Shown piece after piece: positions 8,887 to 17,702 of a DNA stretch of 64,000 nt; the first letter of the stretch is position 1; each line of letters starts with the position of its first letter. A program made the position numbers and the translations under genes. Below the pieces are notes generated by a model. That model made no database searches. It saw only the letters and a list, made by a program, of their open reading frames with translations, and was not told the DNA's origin. Source of the stretch: Citrobacter rodentium NBRC 105723 = DSM 16636. GTDB lineage: Bacteria > Pseudomonadota > Gammaproteobacteria > Enterobacterales > Enterobacteriaceae. The stretch spans positions 496,001 to 560,000 of the forward strand of contig NZ_CP082833.1 of assembly GCF_021278985.1 (NCBI RefSeq), read 5' to 3'.

Positions 8887-10158
8887 ATGGATAAAATCGC
8901 TGAGCTTAAACGCGCCAAGCTGCTGGCGCTCTCATTGCTGCTGATCGCCGCCAGCACGTTCGTCGTCACGCTTTTCCTGCCGCCCGGTTTCTGGGTCAGC
9001 GGGATAAAGGCCATTGCCGAAGCGGCGATGGTCGGCGCGCTGGCGGACTGGTTCGCGGTGGTGGCGCTGTTTCGCCGCGTACCGCTGCCGTTTATTTCCC
9101 GCCATACCGCGATCATCCCGCGCAATAAAGATCGGATCGGCGAGAATCTCGGGCAGTTCGTTCAGGAGAAATTTCTCGATACCCAGTCGCTGGTGGCGCT
9201 GATCCGCCGCCACGAACCGGCGCTGCTGATTGGAAAATGGTTCAGTCAGCCGGAGAACGCCGGGCGGATCGGCCAGCATCTGCTGCAGATCATGAGCGGT
9301 TTCCTTGAGTTGACCGACGACGCCCGCATTCAGCGGCTGCTCAAACGCGCGGTGCATAAGGCCATTGATAAGGTCGATCTCTCCGGCACCGGCGCCCTGA
9401 TGCTGGAAAGCATGACCAAAAACGATCGTCACCAGGCGCTGCTCGACACGCTGATTGCCCAGCTGATCGCCCTGCTCCAGCGCGACACGTCGCGCAAATT
9501 TATCGCTCGCCAGATCGTCCACTGGCTGGAAACGGAGCATCCGTTGAAAGCGAAGATCCTGCCCACCGAATGGCTGGGCGAGCACAGCGCCGAACTGGTT
9601 TCCGATGCGGTCAATTCGCTGCTTGACGACATCAGTCTGGATCGCGCTCATCAGATCCGCCATGCCTTTGACCGCGCCACGTTCAGACTTATCGATAAGC
9701 TGAAAAGCGATCCGGACATGGCGGCCCGCGCCGAAAGCATTAAGGATTACCTGAAAGAAGATGAGACGTTCAACCGCTATCTGGGCGAGCTGTGGGACGA
9801 TTTGCGTCAGTGGCTGAAGAACGATATCAATGCCGACGATTCCCGGGTGAAGCAGCGGATTGCCAATGCCGGACAGTGGTTTGGCGAAACGCTGATCGCC
9901 GACGAGGCGCTACGCGCCTCGCTTAACGGTCATCTCGAACAGGCCGCGCATCGGGTAGCGCCGGAATTCGCCACTTTCCTGACCCGCCATATCAGCGACA
10001 CGGTAAAAAGCTGGGATCCGCGCGATATGTCGCGGCAGATCGAACTCAACATCGGCAAAGATTTGCAGTTTATCCGCGTCAACGGCACGCTGGTCGGCGG
10101 CACCATTGGGCTGCTGCTCTATCTGCTGTCGCAAGCCCCGGCCCTGCTCGGCTTCTGA
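8887..10158 (+). CDS. yjiN: DUF445 inner membrane protein YjiN
   Basis: This 423-residue protein of the DUF445/YjiN family has a hydrophobic N-terminal pair of segments (LLALSLLLIAASTFVVTLF and a second at about residues 35-60 containing EAAMVGALADWFAVVALFRR). A long helical domain follows, and a C-terminal hydrophobic stretch (GTIGLLLYLLSQAPALL). The motif ADWFAVVALFRRVPLP is the family signature. ATG 8887 gives the family length; an in-frame start at 8845 would only add a non-conserved tail. Function is not established. In E. coli yjiN lies next to mdtM; here a metC/symporter/LysR cassette lies between. It is convergent with the GH105 gene. Confidence 0.82.
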   Translation: MDKIAELKRAKLLALSLLLIAASTFVVTLFLPPGFWVSGIKAIAEAAMVGALADWFAVVALFRRVPLPFISRHTAIIPRNKDRIGENLGQFVQEKFLDTQSLVALIRRHEPALLIGKWFSQPENAGRIGQHLLQIMSGFLELTDDARIQRLLKRAVHKAIDKVDLSGTGALMLESMTKNDRHQALLDTLIAQLIALLQRDTSRKFIARQIVHWLETEHPLKAKILPTEWLGEHSAELVSDAVNSLLDDISLDRAHQIRHAFDRATFRLIDKLKSDPDMAARAESIKDYLKEDETFNRYLGELWDDLRQWLKNDINADDSRVKQRIANAGQWFGETLIADEALRASLNGHLEQAAHRVAPEFATFLTRHISDTVKSWDPRDMSRQIELNIGKDLQFIRVNGTLVGGTIGLLLYLLSQAPALLGF

Positions 10159-10203
10159 AGCGGTAAACGTTGAGGCAGAGCCGGATCGGGCGGCGGGTGT
10201 TGT

Positions 10204-11277
10204 TTAACTCAGCCAGTTTCCCCGCTCCATCTCCAGCAGCAGCAGCATGGTGAGCGCCTGGGCATACGGTACGGGCGCCATCTCAATATCGCAGTAGTAC
10301 TGAATGTCCTGACCCAGCATGGTGCCGCGCGACGCTTCCTGCACCAGCCCCTCCTCATCAATACGCGCCATTATCGCATCAAAGGCGCGCAGCGCCGCTG
10401 CGCTGACTGATTTATCAAAGATCCCCATCCGGACGCCGCGCAGCATCCCGTAGGCAATTCCGGCGGTGGCGGATGACTCCTGCGGCGAGAACGGATCGTC
10501 GAGCACCGTATGCCACATGCCGTTCTCCGCCTGCAGTTCACACAGGGTGCGAACCTGGCGCGCCGCCGCCTGCGCCAGAAAACGCCGCACGCTGTCATCA
10601 AGATTGTCGCCCATCAGTTCGAGAAACTCCGGGATCGCCACGGTGATCCACGCATTGCCCCGCGCCCAGAACGCGCCGGCGAAATGGTGCTTATCGACAA
10701 ACGTCCAGCCGTGATACCACAGCCCGCTCGCCGGCTCGCTGAGATAGCGGGTATGCAGCAGAAACTGATAGCTGGCCTCGGCGATCAGCTCCTGTCGTTT
10801 CAGCACGCGCCCGGCCACGCCGAGAAACAGACAGGTCATAAACAGCGTGTCATCCCAGAGCTGGCCAGTGTTGGCCTGCTCTTTCACCACGTGCTGAAAA
10901 CCGCCCTCCTCGGTTTTTGGCAGATCGCGCAGCAGCGCGTCCGCCCAGTCATTCACCACGCTAAGCAGATCCGCACGCCGCTGCTTCCCGGCCACCAGCG
11001 CCAGCGCGATCATCGGCGCGGTGGTGTTGATCTGTATTTCCGGCAGCCCCTTACGGATCTGCGCGTCGTACCAGTTGAGGATCGACCGTTGTAGCGCAGC
11101 GTCCTGTTGAAAATCAGCAAAACGCCAGAAGCCATACAGCCCGACGCCAATTTCCCACTCCCACTCTTCAAAATGGATGGCGAACCCGTCGCTGGCGCCG
11201 ACTTCATCAAGGTTTTTCAGCCGACAGAAGCCGCGCACCACGCGGTCCAGGGTGCTCATCAGATCATTTCGCGTCAT
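10204..11277 (-). CDS. GH105/GH88-type unsaturated uronyl hydrolase (YteR-like)
   Basis: This 357-residue protein has no signal peptide and fits the alpha6/alpha6-barrel unsaturated rhamnogalacturonyl hydrolases. It contains QLWDDTLFMTCLFLGVAGR, where the first Asp of the DD pair matches the proposed catalytic Asp of YteR. It also contains FWARGNAW and the C-terminal ESSATAGIAYGMLRGVRMGIF block. These enzymes hydrate and split 4,5-unsaturated uronic acids from oligosaccharides made by polysaccharide lyases, in the cytoplasm. Its start overlaps the preceding gene by 14 bp, so the two are translationally coupled. No lyase or sugar transporter is next to it, which leaves the natural substrate open. 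Confidence 0.85.
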   Translation of the reverse strand: MTRNDLMSTLDRVVRGFCRLKNLDEVGASDGFAIHFEEWEWEIGVGLYGFWRFADFQQDAALQRSILNWYDAQIRKGLPEIQINTTAPMIALALVAGKQRRADLLSVVNDWADALLRDLPKTEEGGFQHVVKEQANTGQLWDDTLFMTCLFLGVAGRVLKRQELIAEASYQFLLHTRYLSEPASGLWYHGWTFVDKHHFAGAFWARGNAWITVAIPEFLELMGDNLDDSVRRFLAQAAARQVRTLCELQAENGMWHTVLDDPFSPQESSATAGIAYGMLRGVRMGIFDKSVSAAALRAFDAIMARIDEEGLVQEASRGTMLGQDIQYYCDIEMAPVPYAQALTMLLLLEMERGNWLS

Positions 11278-12304
11278 GCAGCGCCTCCGTTGTCCATCCG
11301 TTTTTTAGAAGCTTCATTCGGGCCAGCGCCTGCTGCTCGCGGCCCCTGCGGCCAGAGGCGACAAACAGCGCGTCCGGAAAGAGCTGCCCTGCCAGATACT
11401 GCGCCTGGCAAAATTCCCGCGCGTGCCGTTCATCGTCAAAACACATCGCGTCGCAGCCGCGCTCATCCGCGCCGTAGCGATAGCCGAGCAGCGTCGATCT
11501 CACCCGCCGCCAGAGCGGTAATGGAAAGTATTCACCCTGATGCGCCTGCCAGAGTTGCAGCAGCGGCAGTAGCGAGAAAACCGAGCCGGCTTCGCGCGCG
11601 CTGACGTGGCGTAACGCGCTGACTAACAGGGCGTCAGCCTGCGCGCCGTATTCCCGCCGCTGCATCAGCGCCAGCAGCTGGCGGGCGCTGTCATTATGCG
11701 AAGGCGTTAGCGGGGAGTGAGGATCGCCATGATACTCTTCGTCAATTCGCTCATTCGGCAACGCCGCGGCGAGAGTTTGCGTACCGGAATATGTCATCCG
11801 TAGCCCCCAGCGCGTTTCGCGCTCGGCCAGCTCATCCAGATGGATCAGCAGGCTGTTTTTTCCCCTCTGTAGCGGGAGGCGCGCCTGGCAGTATTGCATC
11901 TGATTGCGGGTAAACGGGGTAAACTGCGCGACGTTTTTCCCCTCACACCAGAGACGCACGCCGCCGCAAACGCCGAGTTGAAAAGGAAATTCGCCGCTCT
12001 GCCCGGCTATCAGATCGACCCGCAGCCAGCGCTGCAAATGAAACGGCAGGGCGCCAAACGCCGTAAAAGCGACGATGCCCCGCTCGTCGGCGTGCGCAAG
12101 CGAATGACAGGGCAGCGCCTGCGACGGGTCCACCTCCCGCAGCGCCATCGTCCGGTAAAAAGTGCGTCGGCAGAAGGCGCTTTCCTTGCCCTCTTCTGCC
12201 CCCTCGCCGGTATAAAACTCGGCGAACCGCGCTTTCTTTATCGCTGAAAACAAAAAACGCCGGATGGCATCACCCTGCGTTAGCTGTTGATCACTCTGTG
12301 ACAT
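11264..12304 (-). CDS. Uncharacterised protein of the GH105 operon, with beta-sandwich-like segment
   Basis: I do not recognise this 346-residue protein. Residues about 110-175 look like a galactose-binding-type beta-sandwich: GVRLWCEGKNVAQF, then FTRNQMQYCQARLPLQRGKN and SLLIHLDELAERETRWGLRM. Such segments occur in carbohydrate-active enzymes where they brace the catalytic domain. The C-terminal half is helical. No signal peptide is present. It overlaps the GH105 gene downstream by 14 bp and has its own 228 bp upstream gap with three CRP-like sites. A role in breakdown of the same glycan as the GH105 enzyme is inferred from this context only. Confidence 0.7.
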   Translation of the reverse strand: MSQSDQQLTQGDAIRRFLFSAIKKARFAEFYTGEGAEEGKESAFCRRTFYRTMALREVDPSQALPCHSLAHADERGIVAFTAFGALPFHLQRWLRVDLIAGQSGEFPFQLGVCGGVRLWCEGKNVAQFTPFTRNQMQYCQARLPLQRGKNSLLIHLDELAERETRWGLRMTYSGTQTLAAALPNERIDEEYHGDPHSPLTPSHNDSARQLLALMQRREYGAQADALLVSALRHVSAREAGSVFSLLPLLQLWQAHQGEYFPLPLWRRVRSTLLGYRYGADERGCDAMCFDDERHAREFCQAQYLAGQLFPDALFVASGRRGREQQALARMKLLKNGWTTEALHDAK

Positions 12305-12438
12305 TCTTTTTCCACCTTCGCCTGATTGCGTGATGCGGCGATCATCCGGGGATTCGCCGGAGGGAGCGAGCGCGCGAGGTTAAGGAAAAAGGGGATATGC
12401 CCGGCAACTCACAATCCGGGCGACGGCGGGCTTTTTAG

Positions 12439-12454
12439 TGTGATGAAGATCACT
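12439..12454. promoter_or_regulatory. CRP-like site 1 upstream of GH105 operon
   Basis: TGTGA-TGAAGA-TCACT matches the CRP consensus TGTGA-N6-TCACA at 9 of 10 core positions. It is centred 142 bp upstream of the start codon at 12304 and 42 bp from the next such site. Confidence 0.65.
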
Positions 12455-12480
12455 TTCGATTGCGGTAAAAATCGTCTCAT

Positions 12481-12496
12481 CGTGATATTCATCACA
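12481..12496. promoter_or_regulatory. CRP-like site 2 upstream of GH105 operon
   Basis: CGTGA-TATTCA-TCACA matches the CRP consensus at 9 of 10 core positions and has a symmetric GTGAT-N4-ATCAC core. It is the middle of three evenly spaced sites. Confidence 0.6.
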
Positions 12497-12521
12497 CAAT
12501 CTTGCTCACTGGCACATTTTA

Positions 12522-12537
12522 TGTGAGATGCATCACC
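12522..12537. promoter_or_regulatory. CRP-like site 3, overlapping the stop of the upstream gene
   Basis: TGTGA-GATGCA-TCACC matches the CRP consensus at 9 of 10 core positions. It overlaps the stop codon of the 557-residue gene at 12533 and lies 41 bp from site 2. Confidence 0.5.
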
Positions 12538-14206
12538 CTTTTAACCCCTTCAGCTCCGCGCTCAGGCTGTCGGCCAGCGCGCGTACCCGGGAGGCGTCAA
12601 AGAGCACGTGCAGGCCCGGCGAGGCCTGCGGATGTTTTGCACAATAATCGTCAAGTTCAAACGCGCAGCGGTAGAGCTCCTGAATATTGATCTGGCAAAT
12701 CTCGCGGATGCTCCAGCTGTTTTCCGCCTCATGGGCGAAGCGCAGGGTGAAAAACGCCTTCTGGGCGTGCAGGAAAAGACGGCAGTAAAGCGCAAAGCCC
12801 TGCCACTCCTCCAGCCAGCGCGCTTTGAGCGCAAAGGGAAACGCCGCGCGTTGCGCAAAGCGCAGCGCCTCTTCGCACAGAGCCACCGATGCCACGCCCG
12901 CTTCATCTTTTTCGCTGGCGATCCGCGACAGGCTGGCGGCAGAGCGTTCAATGTCGCTGCGGCTAAAGCTGATGTCCCGCTCGGACCCCGGCAGCCAGTG
13001 GTTGCGATTGAGCTGCCCGTAGAGGCTCCACACCGCCTGGCCGTAGCTTTCCGGCACCTGACTGTGGCGGTGGAATACATGGTCGCGCACGTAGATAGCG
13101 CAGTAGAGGGTCTGAGCGGCCTGCTCCAGCAGCGAGCAAAAGGTCGTCAGCGTCGCGTCGTCGGGTAGCCAGCCCCAGGTTTCATTAAGCCAGTAGCGGA
13201 TCAGCTGGTTCTGAGTCTGCGGGACGCTGTCGGCGGTCAACATACGGCTACAGGCCACCAGATTACAGGCGCTGAGCGTGCCGATAACCCAATGATTATC
13301 CACCCCTTCCCAGCTCGCTTTACATACCGCGCCGCGAATCGCCGGGTTACGGCGACACCACAGCAGCCGTCCCTGTAGTTCATCCACGCGCAGGAAAGGA
13401 AAGACGCCCCAGCCGACCTCTTCCCCCACCAGATCGATATCCGCCCACACCTCGCGCTCGCGAACTTCCAGCAGCGCCGGATTATTGGGAAACGACGGCC
13501 AGAAGCGCTCCGGCGTAAGCTTAATGGAGACGCCGACGCTCTCCGGCAGCGGACGAATGGCTTCCAGCACGTTGCCGAGATCGTGATTGCCCGCCGGAAA
13601 CACCCGCAGCACCAGATGCTTATTTTCCTGCTGCATCACCCGCGAAAGGGTATTAAAACAGCGGCTGTAAATGGCGAAACTGCGCTCGTCGCGCTGGGGC
13701 TGGAGGGGCTGCTCCGGCGCCGGTAGCTCCCAGTTTGGCCGCGAAACCGGCAGCAGGCCGTCGGTGTTGGAGATAGCAATCAGCAGACCGCTCAGCGCCG
13801 GAATGCGCTGGCAGATCAGCGAAACTTTATCCGCCAGATAGCCGCACCAGAAATCGACGTCAAAACGGACGCTGCGCCCCGCTTCGAACAGATGCGGATG
13901 CGCCAGCAGCAGATCGGTCGGGAAGTTGAACTCTTTCGCCTGCAGATAAAAACGCAGCCCTTTTTGCTGGCATAACAGCCCCAGCCGGTTGAGGTGGACG
14001 CAGCGGGCGCGCTGCTGGCTGGAGAGGCGGTCGTTATACTGATGCGGGGTATAACCTTTCGGCGAAACCAGCATATCGAACAGATCCGCCTGACCAACAA
14101 TCACCGTGTTAAAGTCATGGCTCACCGCCCACGCCACCAGCTCGCAGGCTTTTTCCCAGTTCCAGTAAGCCTGATTATTCAGCTCCAGCGCGCGCGTCTG
14201 CCACAT
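12533..14206 (-). CDS. Uncharacterised 557-residue protein, glycosidase-like (TIM-barrel plus helical C-terminus suspected)
   Basis: I do not recognise the family with certainty. The N-terminal 350 residues alternate strands and helices as in a TIM barrel: FNTVIVGQADL, KGLRFYLQAKEFNF, HLVLRVFPAGNHD, VGVSIKLTPERFW, EVWADIDLVGEEVGWGVFPFL and GAVCKASWEG, each followed by a helix. The acidic EVWADIDLVGEE segment recalls GH67 alpha-glucuronidases, whose C-terminal half is likewise helical, but the similarity is by eye. No signal peptide is seen. It is on the same strand as the GH105 operon and 228 bp upstream of it, with its own upstream region shared divergently with yjiK. A role in uronate-containing oligosaccharide breakdown is inferred from its neighbours. 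Confidence 0.55.
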   Translation of the reverse strand: MWQTRALELNNQAYWNWEKACELVAWAVSHDFNTVIVGQADLFDMLVSPKGYTPHQYNDRLSSQQRARCVHLNRLGLLCQQKGLRFYLQAKEFNFPTDLLLAHPHLFEAGRSVRFDVDFWCGYLADKVSLICQRIPALSGLLIAISNTDGLLPVSRPNWELPAPEQPLQPQRDERSFAIYSRCFNTLSRVMQQENKHLVLRVFPAGNHDLGNVLEAIRPLPESVGVSIKLTPERFWPSFPNNPALLEVREREVWADIDLVGEEVGWGVFPFLRVDELQGRLLWCRRNPAIRGAVCKASWEGVDNHWVIGTLSACNLVACSRMLTADSVPQTQNQLIRYWLNETWGWLPDDATLTTFCSLLEQAAQTLYCAIYVRDHVFHRHSQVPESYGQAVWSLYGQLNRNHWLPGSERDISFSRSDIERSAASLSRIASEKDEAGVASVALCEEALRFAQRAAFPFALKARWLEEWQGFALYCRLFLHAQKAFFTLRFAHEAENSWSIREICQINIQELYRCAFELDDYCAKHPQASPGLHVLFDASRVRALADSLSAELKGLKG

Positions 14207-14385
14207 TCTCTTGCTCCTGCCCCTTCAGTTAACGCGGCTATAGATATCACAGAATAAGAAAGCTGTGCGTACGGACAGCACGATCTCCTCAATAAATGCA
14301 ATCGGTTTTTGAAGGGTTTAAGCATTTGTTAAGATTCATTTATATACTGCCCACAAAATCATCAGGGTTATAAAATGGAATGTTA

Positions 14386-15255
14386 ATGAAAAGGATTATC
14401 AGCACTTTAAAGCGCCCGCTGGTCGGGATGACCATGCTCATTCTCCTGCTGGCTGGCGTGGGCTGTACGCTGCTCGCCGGGGCGATGGCGGACCGTGAGC
14501 GGGCAGACTCTTCTCTGCGCCACTACCGCGTCACGCTGGACGGCAAGGCGATTGCCGGCGTCACGAAAAATATCTCCTCGCTGACGTGGTCGGAAAAAAG
14601 CGATACGCTTTTCAGCACCGTGAACAAACCCGCCACCATTCTTGAACTGACCAAAGAGGGTGAACTGCTGCGCGCCATCCCAGTCGATTTTGTGCGTGAT
14701 ATGGAAACGATTGAATACGTTGGCAACGACACCTTTGTGGTCAGCGACGAGAGCGACTACACCATTTACGTTATTACGCTGGATGCGCAGTCGCAGGTGA
14801 ATATTGTCAAAAAGGTAAAATTCGCTTTGCAGGACACGCCCACCAACAGCGGGTTTGAAGGGCTGGCCTGGTCACGCCACGATCGCACGTTCTGGTTTTT
14901 TAAAGAGTGGAAACCCATTGAGATTTACCAGGTGCGCGGGCTTTTACGCAATGATGACCTGTCGATCAGCAAAGACGCCACGCTGCAGCGCCATCTGCAT
15001 ATTAAGGACATTTCCGGCGCGGAGTTTAACCCGCGCAGCAATACCCTGCTGATCCTTTCCCATGAATCGCAGCGACTGCAGGAGGTCACCCGGGACGGCG
15101 AGATTATCGGCACGCTGTCGCTGAAAAAAGGCCGCCACGGGCTGGCGAAAGATATCCGTCAGCCTGAGGGCATCGCCATGGATGACCAGGGGACCATTTT
15201 TATCGTCGCGGAGCCTAACCTGTTTTACCGCTTTACGCCCGACGGCGGAGAATAA
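14386..15255 (+). CDS. yjiK: SdiA-regulated family protein YjiK
   Basis: This 289-residue protein has an uncleaved or lipoprotein-like N-terminal membrane segment (GMTMLILLLAGVGCTLLAGAM, residues about 13-33; the LLAGVGC stretch resembles a lipobox). A periplasmic six-bladed propeller-like domain of the SdiA-regulated family follows: ISSLTWSEKSDTLFSTVN, FEGLAWSRHDRTFWFFKEW and PEGIAMDDQGTIFIVAEPN are the repeat blades. I chose ATG 14386, with GGA 6 bases upstream, over ATG 14380. It sits directly before yjiJ on the same strand, the E. coli neighbour pair. The biochemical function is unknown. Confidence 0.78.
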   Translation: MKRIISTLKRPLVGMTMLILLLAGVGCTLLAGAMADRERADSSLRHYRVTLDGKAIAGVTKNISSLTWSEKSDTLFSTVNKPATILELTKEGELLRAIPVDFVRDMETIEYVGNDTFVVSDESDYTIYVITLDAQSQVNIVKKVKFALQDTPTNSGFEGLAWSRHDRTFWFFKEWKPIEIYQVRGLLRNDDLSISKDATLQRHLHIKDISGAEFNPRSNTLLILSHESQRLQEVTRDGEIIGTLSLKKGRHGLAKDIRQPEGIAMDDQGTIFIVAEPNLFYRFTPDGGE

Positions 15256-15330
15256 TTCGACGATAACCCTTACCTGATTGTTGCAAATTTGTTATTGTGA
15301 GTTTTAATTATGTAACAATCAGGGTTCGGC

Positions 15331-16524
15331 ATGAGCCAGCAACCGCATAACGTCACCGATCGTTTTTCGCTGAGCACCGCGCTTTTTGGCATGATGGTGC
15401 TGGCGCTCGGCATGGGAATTGGCCGCTTTTTATATACGCCAATGCTGCCGGTTTTACTCGCTGAGGGGCGCTTCACCTTCAGCGAACTCTCCTGGATCGC
15501 CAGCGTCAACTATGCGGGCTATCTGGCCGGTAGCCTGCTGTTCTCCTTTGCTCTTTTTCATCTGCCTTCCCGGCTACGCCCGCTGCTGCTGACGTCGGCG
15601 GTCGCCACCGGCATGCTGATCCTCGCCATGGCGCTGTTCGCTCATCCGGCGGTGGTGATGCTGGTGCGTTTTCTGGCGGGGATCGCCAGCGCCGGGATGC
15701 TGATCTTTGGCTCGACGCTGATCCTGCAACACACCCGCCATCCGTTTGTCGCGGCCGCGCTGTTTTCCGGCGTCGGCGTCGGCATCGCGCTGGGCAACGA
15801 GTACGTCATCGCCGGGATACGCCTGGCGCTCTCTTCGCAGGCGTTATGGACCTGGGCGGCCGCGTTTTCCGGGGGGCTGGTGATTCTGCTGGCGTTACTG
15901 ATGCCTGCGCGCGCTCACGCCGCGCCTCCCGCGCCGCTGGCGAAAGCAGAGCGCCAGCCAATGCGCTGGTGGCTGCTGGCGATCCTCTACGGGCTGGCGG
16001 GATTTGGCTACATCATTGTCGCCACCTATCTGCCGCTGATGGCGAAAAACGCCGGTTCGCCGCTGCTGTCGGCGCATCTGTGGACGCTGGTCGGCCTGTC
16101 GGTAGTGCCGGGCTGCTTCGGCTGGCTGTGGGCGGCAAAACGCTGGAGCGTTTTGCCCTGTCTGACGGCGAACCTGGCGATTCAGGGCGTCTGCGTGCTG
16201 CTCACCCTCGCCAGCGACTCCCCGCTGCTGCTGGTATTGAGCAGCGCAGGCTTCGGCGCGACCTTTATGGGCGCCACGTCGCTGGTCATGACCCTCGCCC
16301 GCCAGCTGAGCGTACCGGGAAGTCTGAACCTGCTGGGATTTGTCACCCTGACCTATGGCATTGGACAGATCCTCGGTCCGCTGCTCACCTCTTTGCTGGG
16401 AAGCGGAACGCAGGCTATTACCGACGCCACCCTGTGCGGCGCGCTGGCGTTGTTTATCGCCGCGTTCATCAGCGCCGCGCAGCTCTGTAAGCAGCGGCGC
16501 TTATTATCCTGCCGCGTAAAATAA
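15331..16524 (+). CDS. yjiJ: YbfB/YjiJ family MFS transporter
   Basis: This 397-residue, 12-helix MFS-type protein has the family N-terminus ALGMGIGRFLYTPMLPVLL. The second helix pair (ASVNYAGYLAGSLLFSF) and the central hydrophilic loop around residues 190-205 fit the YjiJ subfamily. The substrate is unknown; the family is annotated as putative transporters. It follows yjiK by 75 bp and ends one base before the stop of the HlyD-like gene that converges on it, so no terminator fits between the two. Confidence 0.75.
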   Translation: MSQQPHNVTDRFSLSTALFGMMVLALGMGIGRFLYTPMLPVLLAEGRFTFSELSWIASVNYAGYLAGSLLFSFALFHLPSRLRPLLLTSAVATGMLILAMALFAHPAVVMLVRFLAGIASAGMLIFGSTLILQHTRHPFVAAALFSGVGVGIALGNEYVIAGIRLALSSQALWTWAAAFSGGLVILLALLMPARAHAAPPAPLAKAERQPMRWWLLAILYGLAGFGYIIVATYLPLMAKNAGSPLLSAHLWTLVGLSVVPGCFGWLWAAKRWSVLPCLTANLAIQGVCVLLTLASDSPLLLVLSSAGFGATFMGATSLVMTLARQLSVPGSLNLLGFVTLTYGIGQILGPLLTSLLGSGTQAITDATLCGALALFIAAFISAAQLCKQRRLLSCRVK

Positions 16525-16525
16525 A

Positions 16526-17701
16526 TTACCGTTCGCGCATCGCCTCTTTGGCCTTGTTCAACGGCTTAAGCAGATACTGAAGCACCGTTTTATTGCCGGT
16601 CTTAATATCCACCGTGGCGATCATGCCGGGAAATACCGGAAAGGCTTTTTTCTGCTTGTTGACTAACTGATTGCTGTCGGTACGGATATAGACCCGGTAA
16701 TAGTAGAGATCGCGTTTGACCTCATCCTGAATGGTATCCGGCGAGATCAGCGTCACCACGCCGTTGATGCCGCCGTAAATCGAGTAATCGTAAGCGGTAA
16801 TCTTCACCATCGCCTCCTGCCCCGGATGAATAAACGCAACGTCGCGCGGCAGGATTTTTGTTTCAATCAGGATCTGATCGTCTAACGGCACCAGGCTCAT
16901 CAGTTTGCCGCCGGGGGCGATAACGCCGCCGACAGTGGTCACGTCGATATCTTTGACAATGCCGCGTACCGGGGCGGTGAAGGTCAGACGCGTCAGCGAA
17001 TCTTCCCGCCCGCGCATCACCGAACGCTCGGTTTCGATTTCGGCATTGGCTTTCGCCAGCTCTTCACGGGCGCGCACGTAGTACTGGGTTTGCAGCTCGG
17101 CGATCTTGTTTTCCATCTCATTCTTTTGCCGACGCAGGCGCAGCACTTCCACCTGGCTGGCGGCGCCCTGCTTGATCAGCGGCTGCGTCATCGCCAGTTC
17201 GCCTTCGATCAGCGCAATCCCCTGCCGTAGCCCCGCCACGCCTTTCTCGAGGCTTTCGCGGCGGGACTGGAACAGCGCGCGCTCCTGACTAACCAGCGCC
17301 GTCTCGTTATTCAGCTCCGACGGAAACACCGGCTCGCCGCCGTTCACTTCGGCGGTCAGCCGCGCGGCGGTGGCTAACGCCGCGTGCAGTTTTGATTCGC
17401 TCTCCTGCACGCCGGACTCGGTTTTCGTCCGGTCCAGCTGCGCCAGCACCTGGCCTTTTTCCACGATATCGCCTTCGCGGACGTGCAGTTTGTAAATAAT
17501 TCCCCCCTCCAGCGACTGGATCTCCTGCTCATGGGACGAGGGCACCACTTTGCCGCTGCCGGTGGTCACTTCATCAAGATGAAAGTAGCTCGCCCAGCCG
17601 ACAAATGCCGCCAGCAGGGCAAACAGAAACCAGGCGACCAGTGAAGAGCGCGGGAGCTTCGGCTCGCTGAGGCGACTGTTAAAACGGTTGATATCGCGCA
17701 T
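16526..17701 (-). CDS. Type I secretion membrane fusion protein, HlyD/LapC family (BapD-like)
   Basis: This 391-residue periplasmic adaptor links the ABC exporter to the outer membrane channel. It has a short cytoplasmic tail, one membrane helix at about residues 21-42 (LVAWFLFALLAAFVGWASYF) and a biotinyl-like half (VTTGSGKVVPSSHEQEIQSLEGGIIYKL, quoted in part: GSGKVVPSSHEQEIQ). A long coiled-coil hairpin spans about residues 95-225. The closing HlyD domain contains LVPLDDQILIETKILPRDVAFIHPGQ. The ATG begins one base after the stop of the ABC gene, so the two are tightly coupled. It is the last gene of the adhesin secretion operon and ends next to yjiJ. The length is normal. Confidence 0.9.
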   Translation of the reverse strand: MRDINRFNSRLSEPKLPRSSLVAWFLFALLAAFVGWASYFHLDEVTTGSGKVVPSSHEQEIQSLEGGIIYKLHVREGDIVEKGQVLAQLDRTKTESGVQESESKLHAALATAARLTAEVNGGEPVFPSELNNETALVSQERALFQSRRESLEKGVAGLRQGIALIEGELAMTQPLIKQGAASQVEVLRLRRQKNEMENKIAELQTQYYVRAREELAKANAEIETERSVMRGREDSLTRLTFTAPVRGIVKDIDVTTVGGVIAPGGKLMSLVPLDDQILIETKILPRDVAFIHPGQEAMVKITAYDYSIYGGINGVVTLISPDTIQDEVKRDLYYYRVYIRTDSNQLVNKQKKAFPVFPGMIATVDIKTGNKTVLQYLLKPLNKAKEAMRER

Positions 17702-17702
17702 T

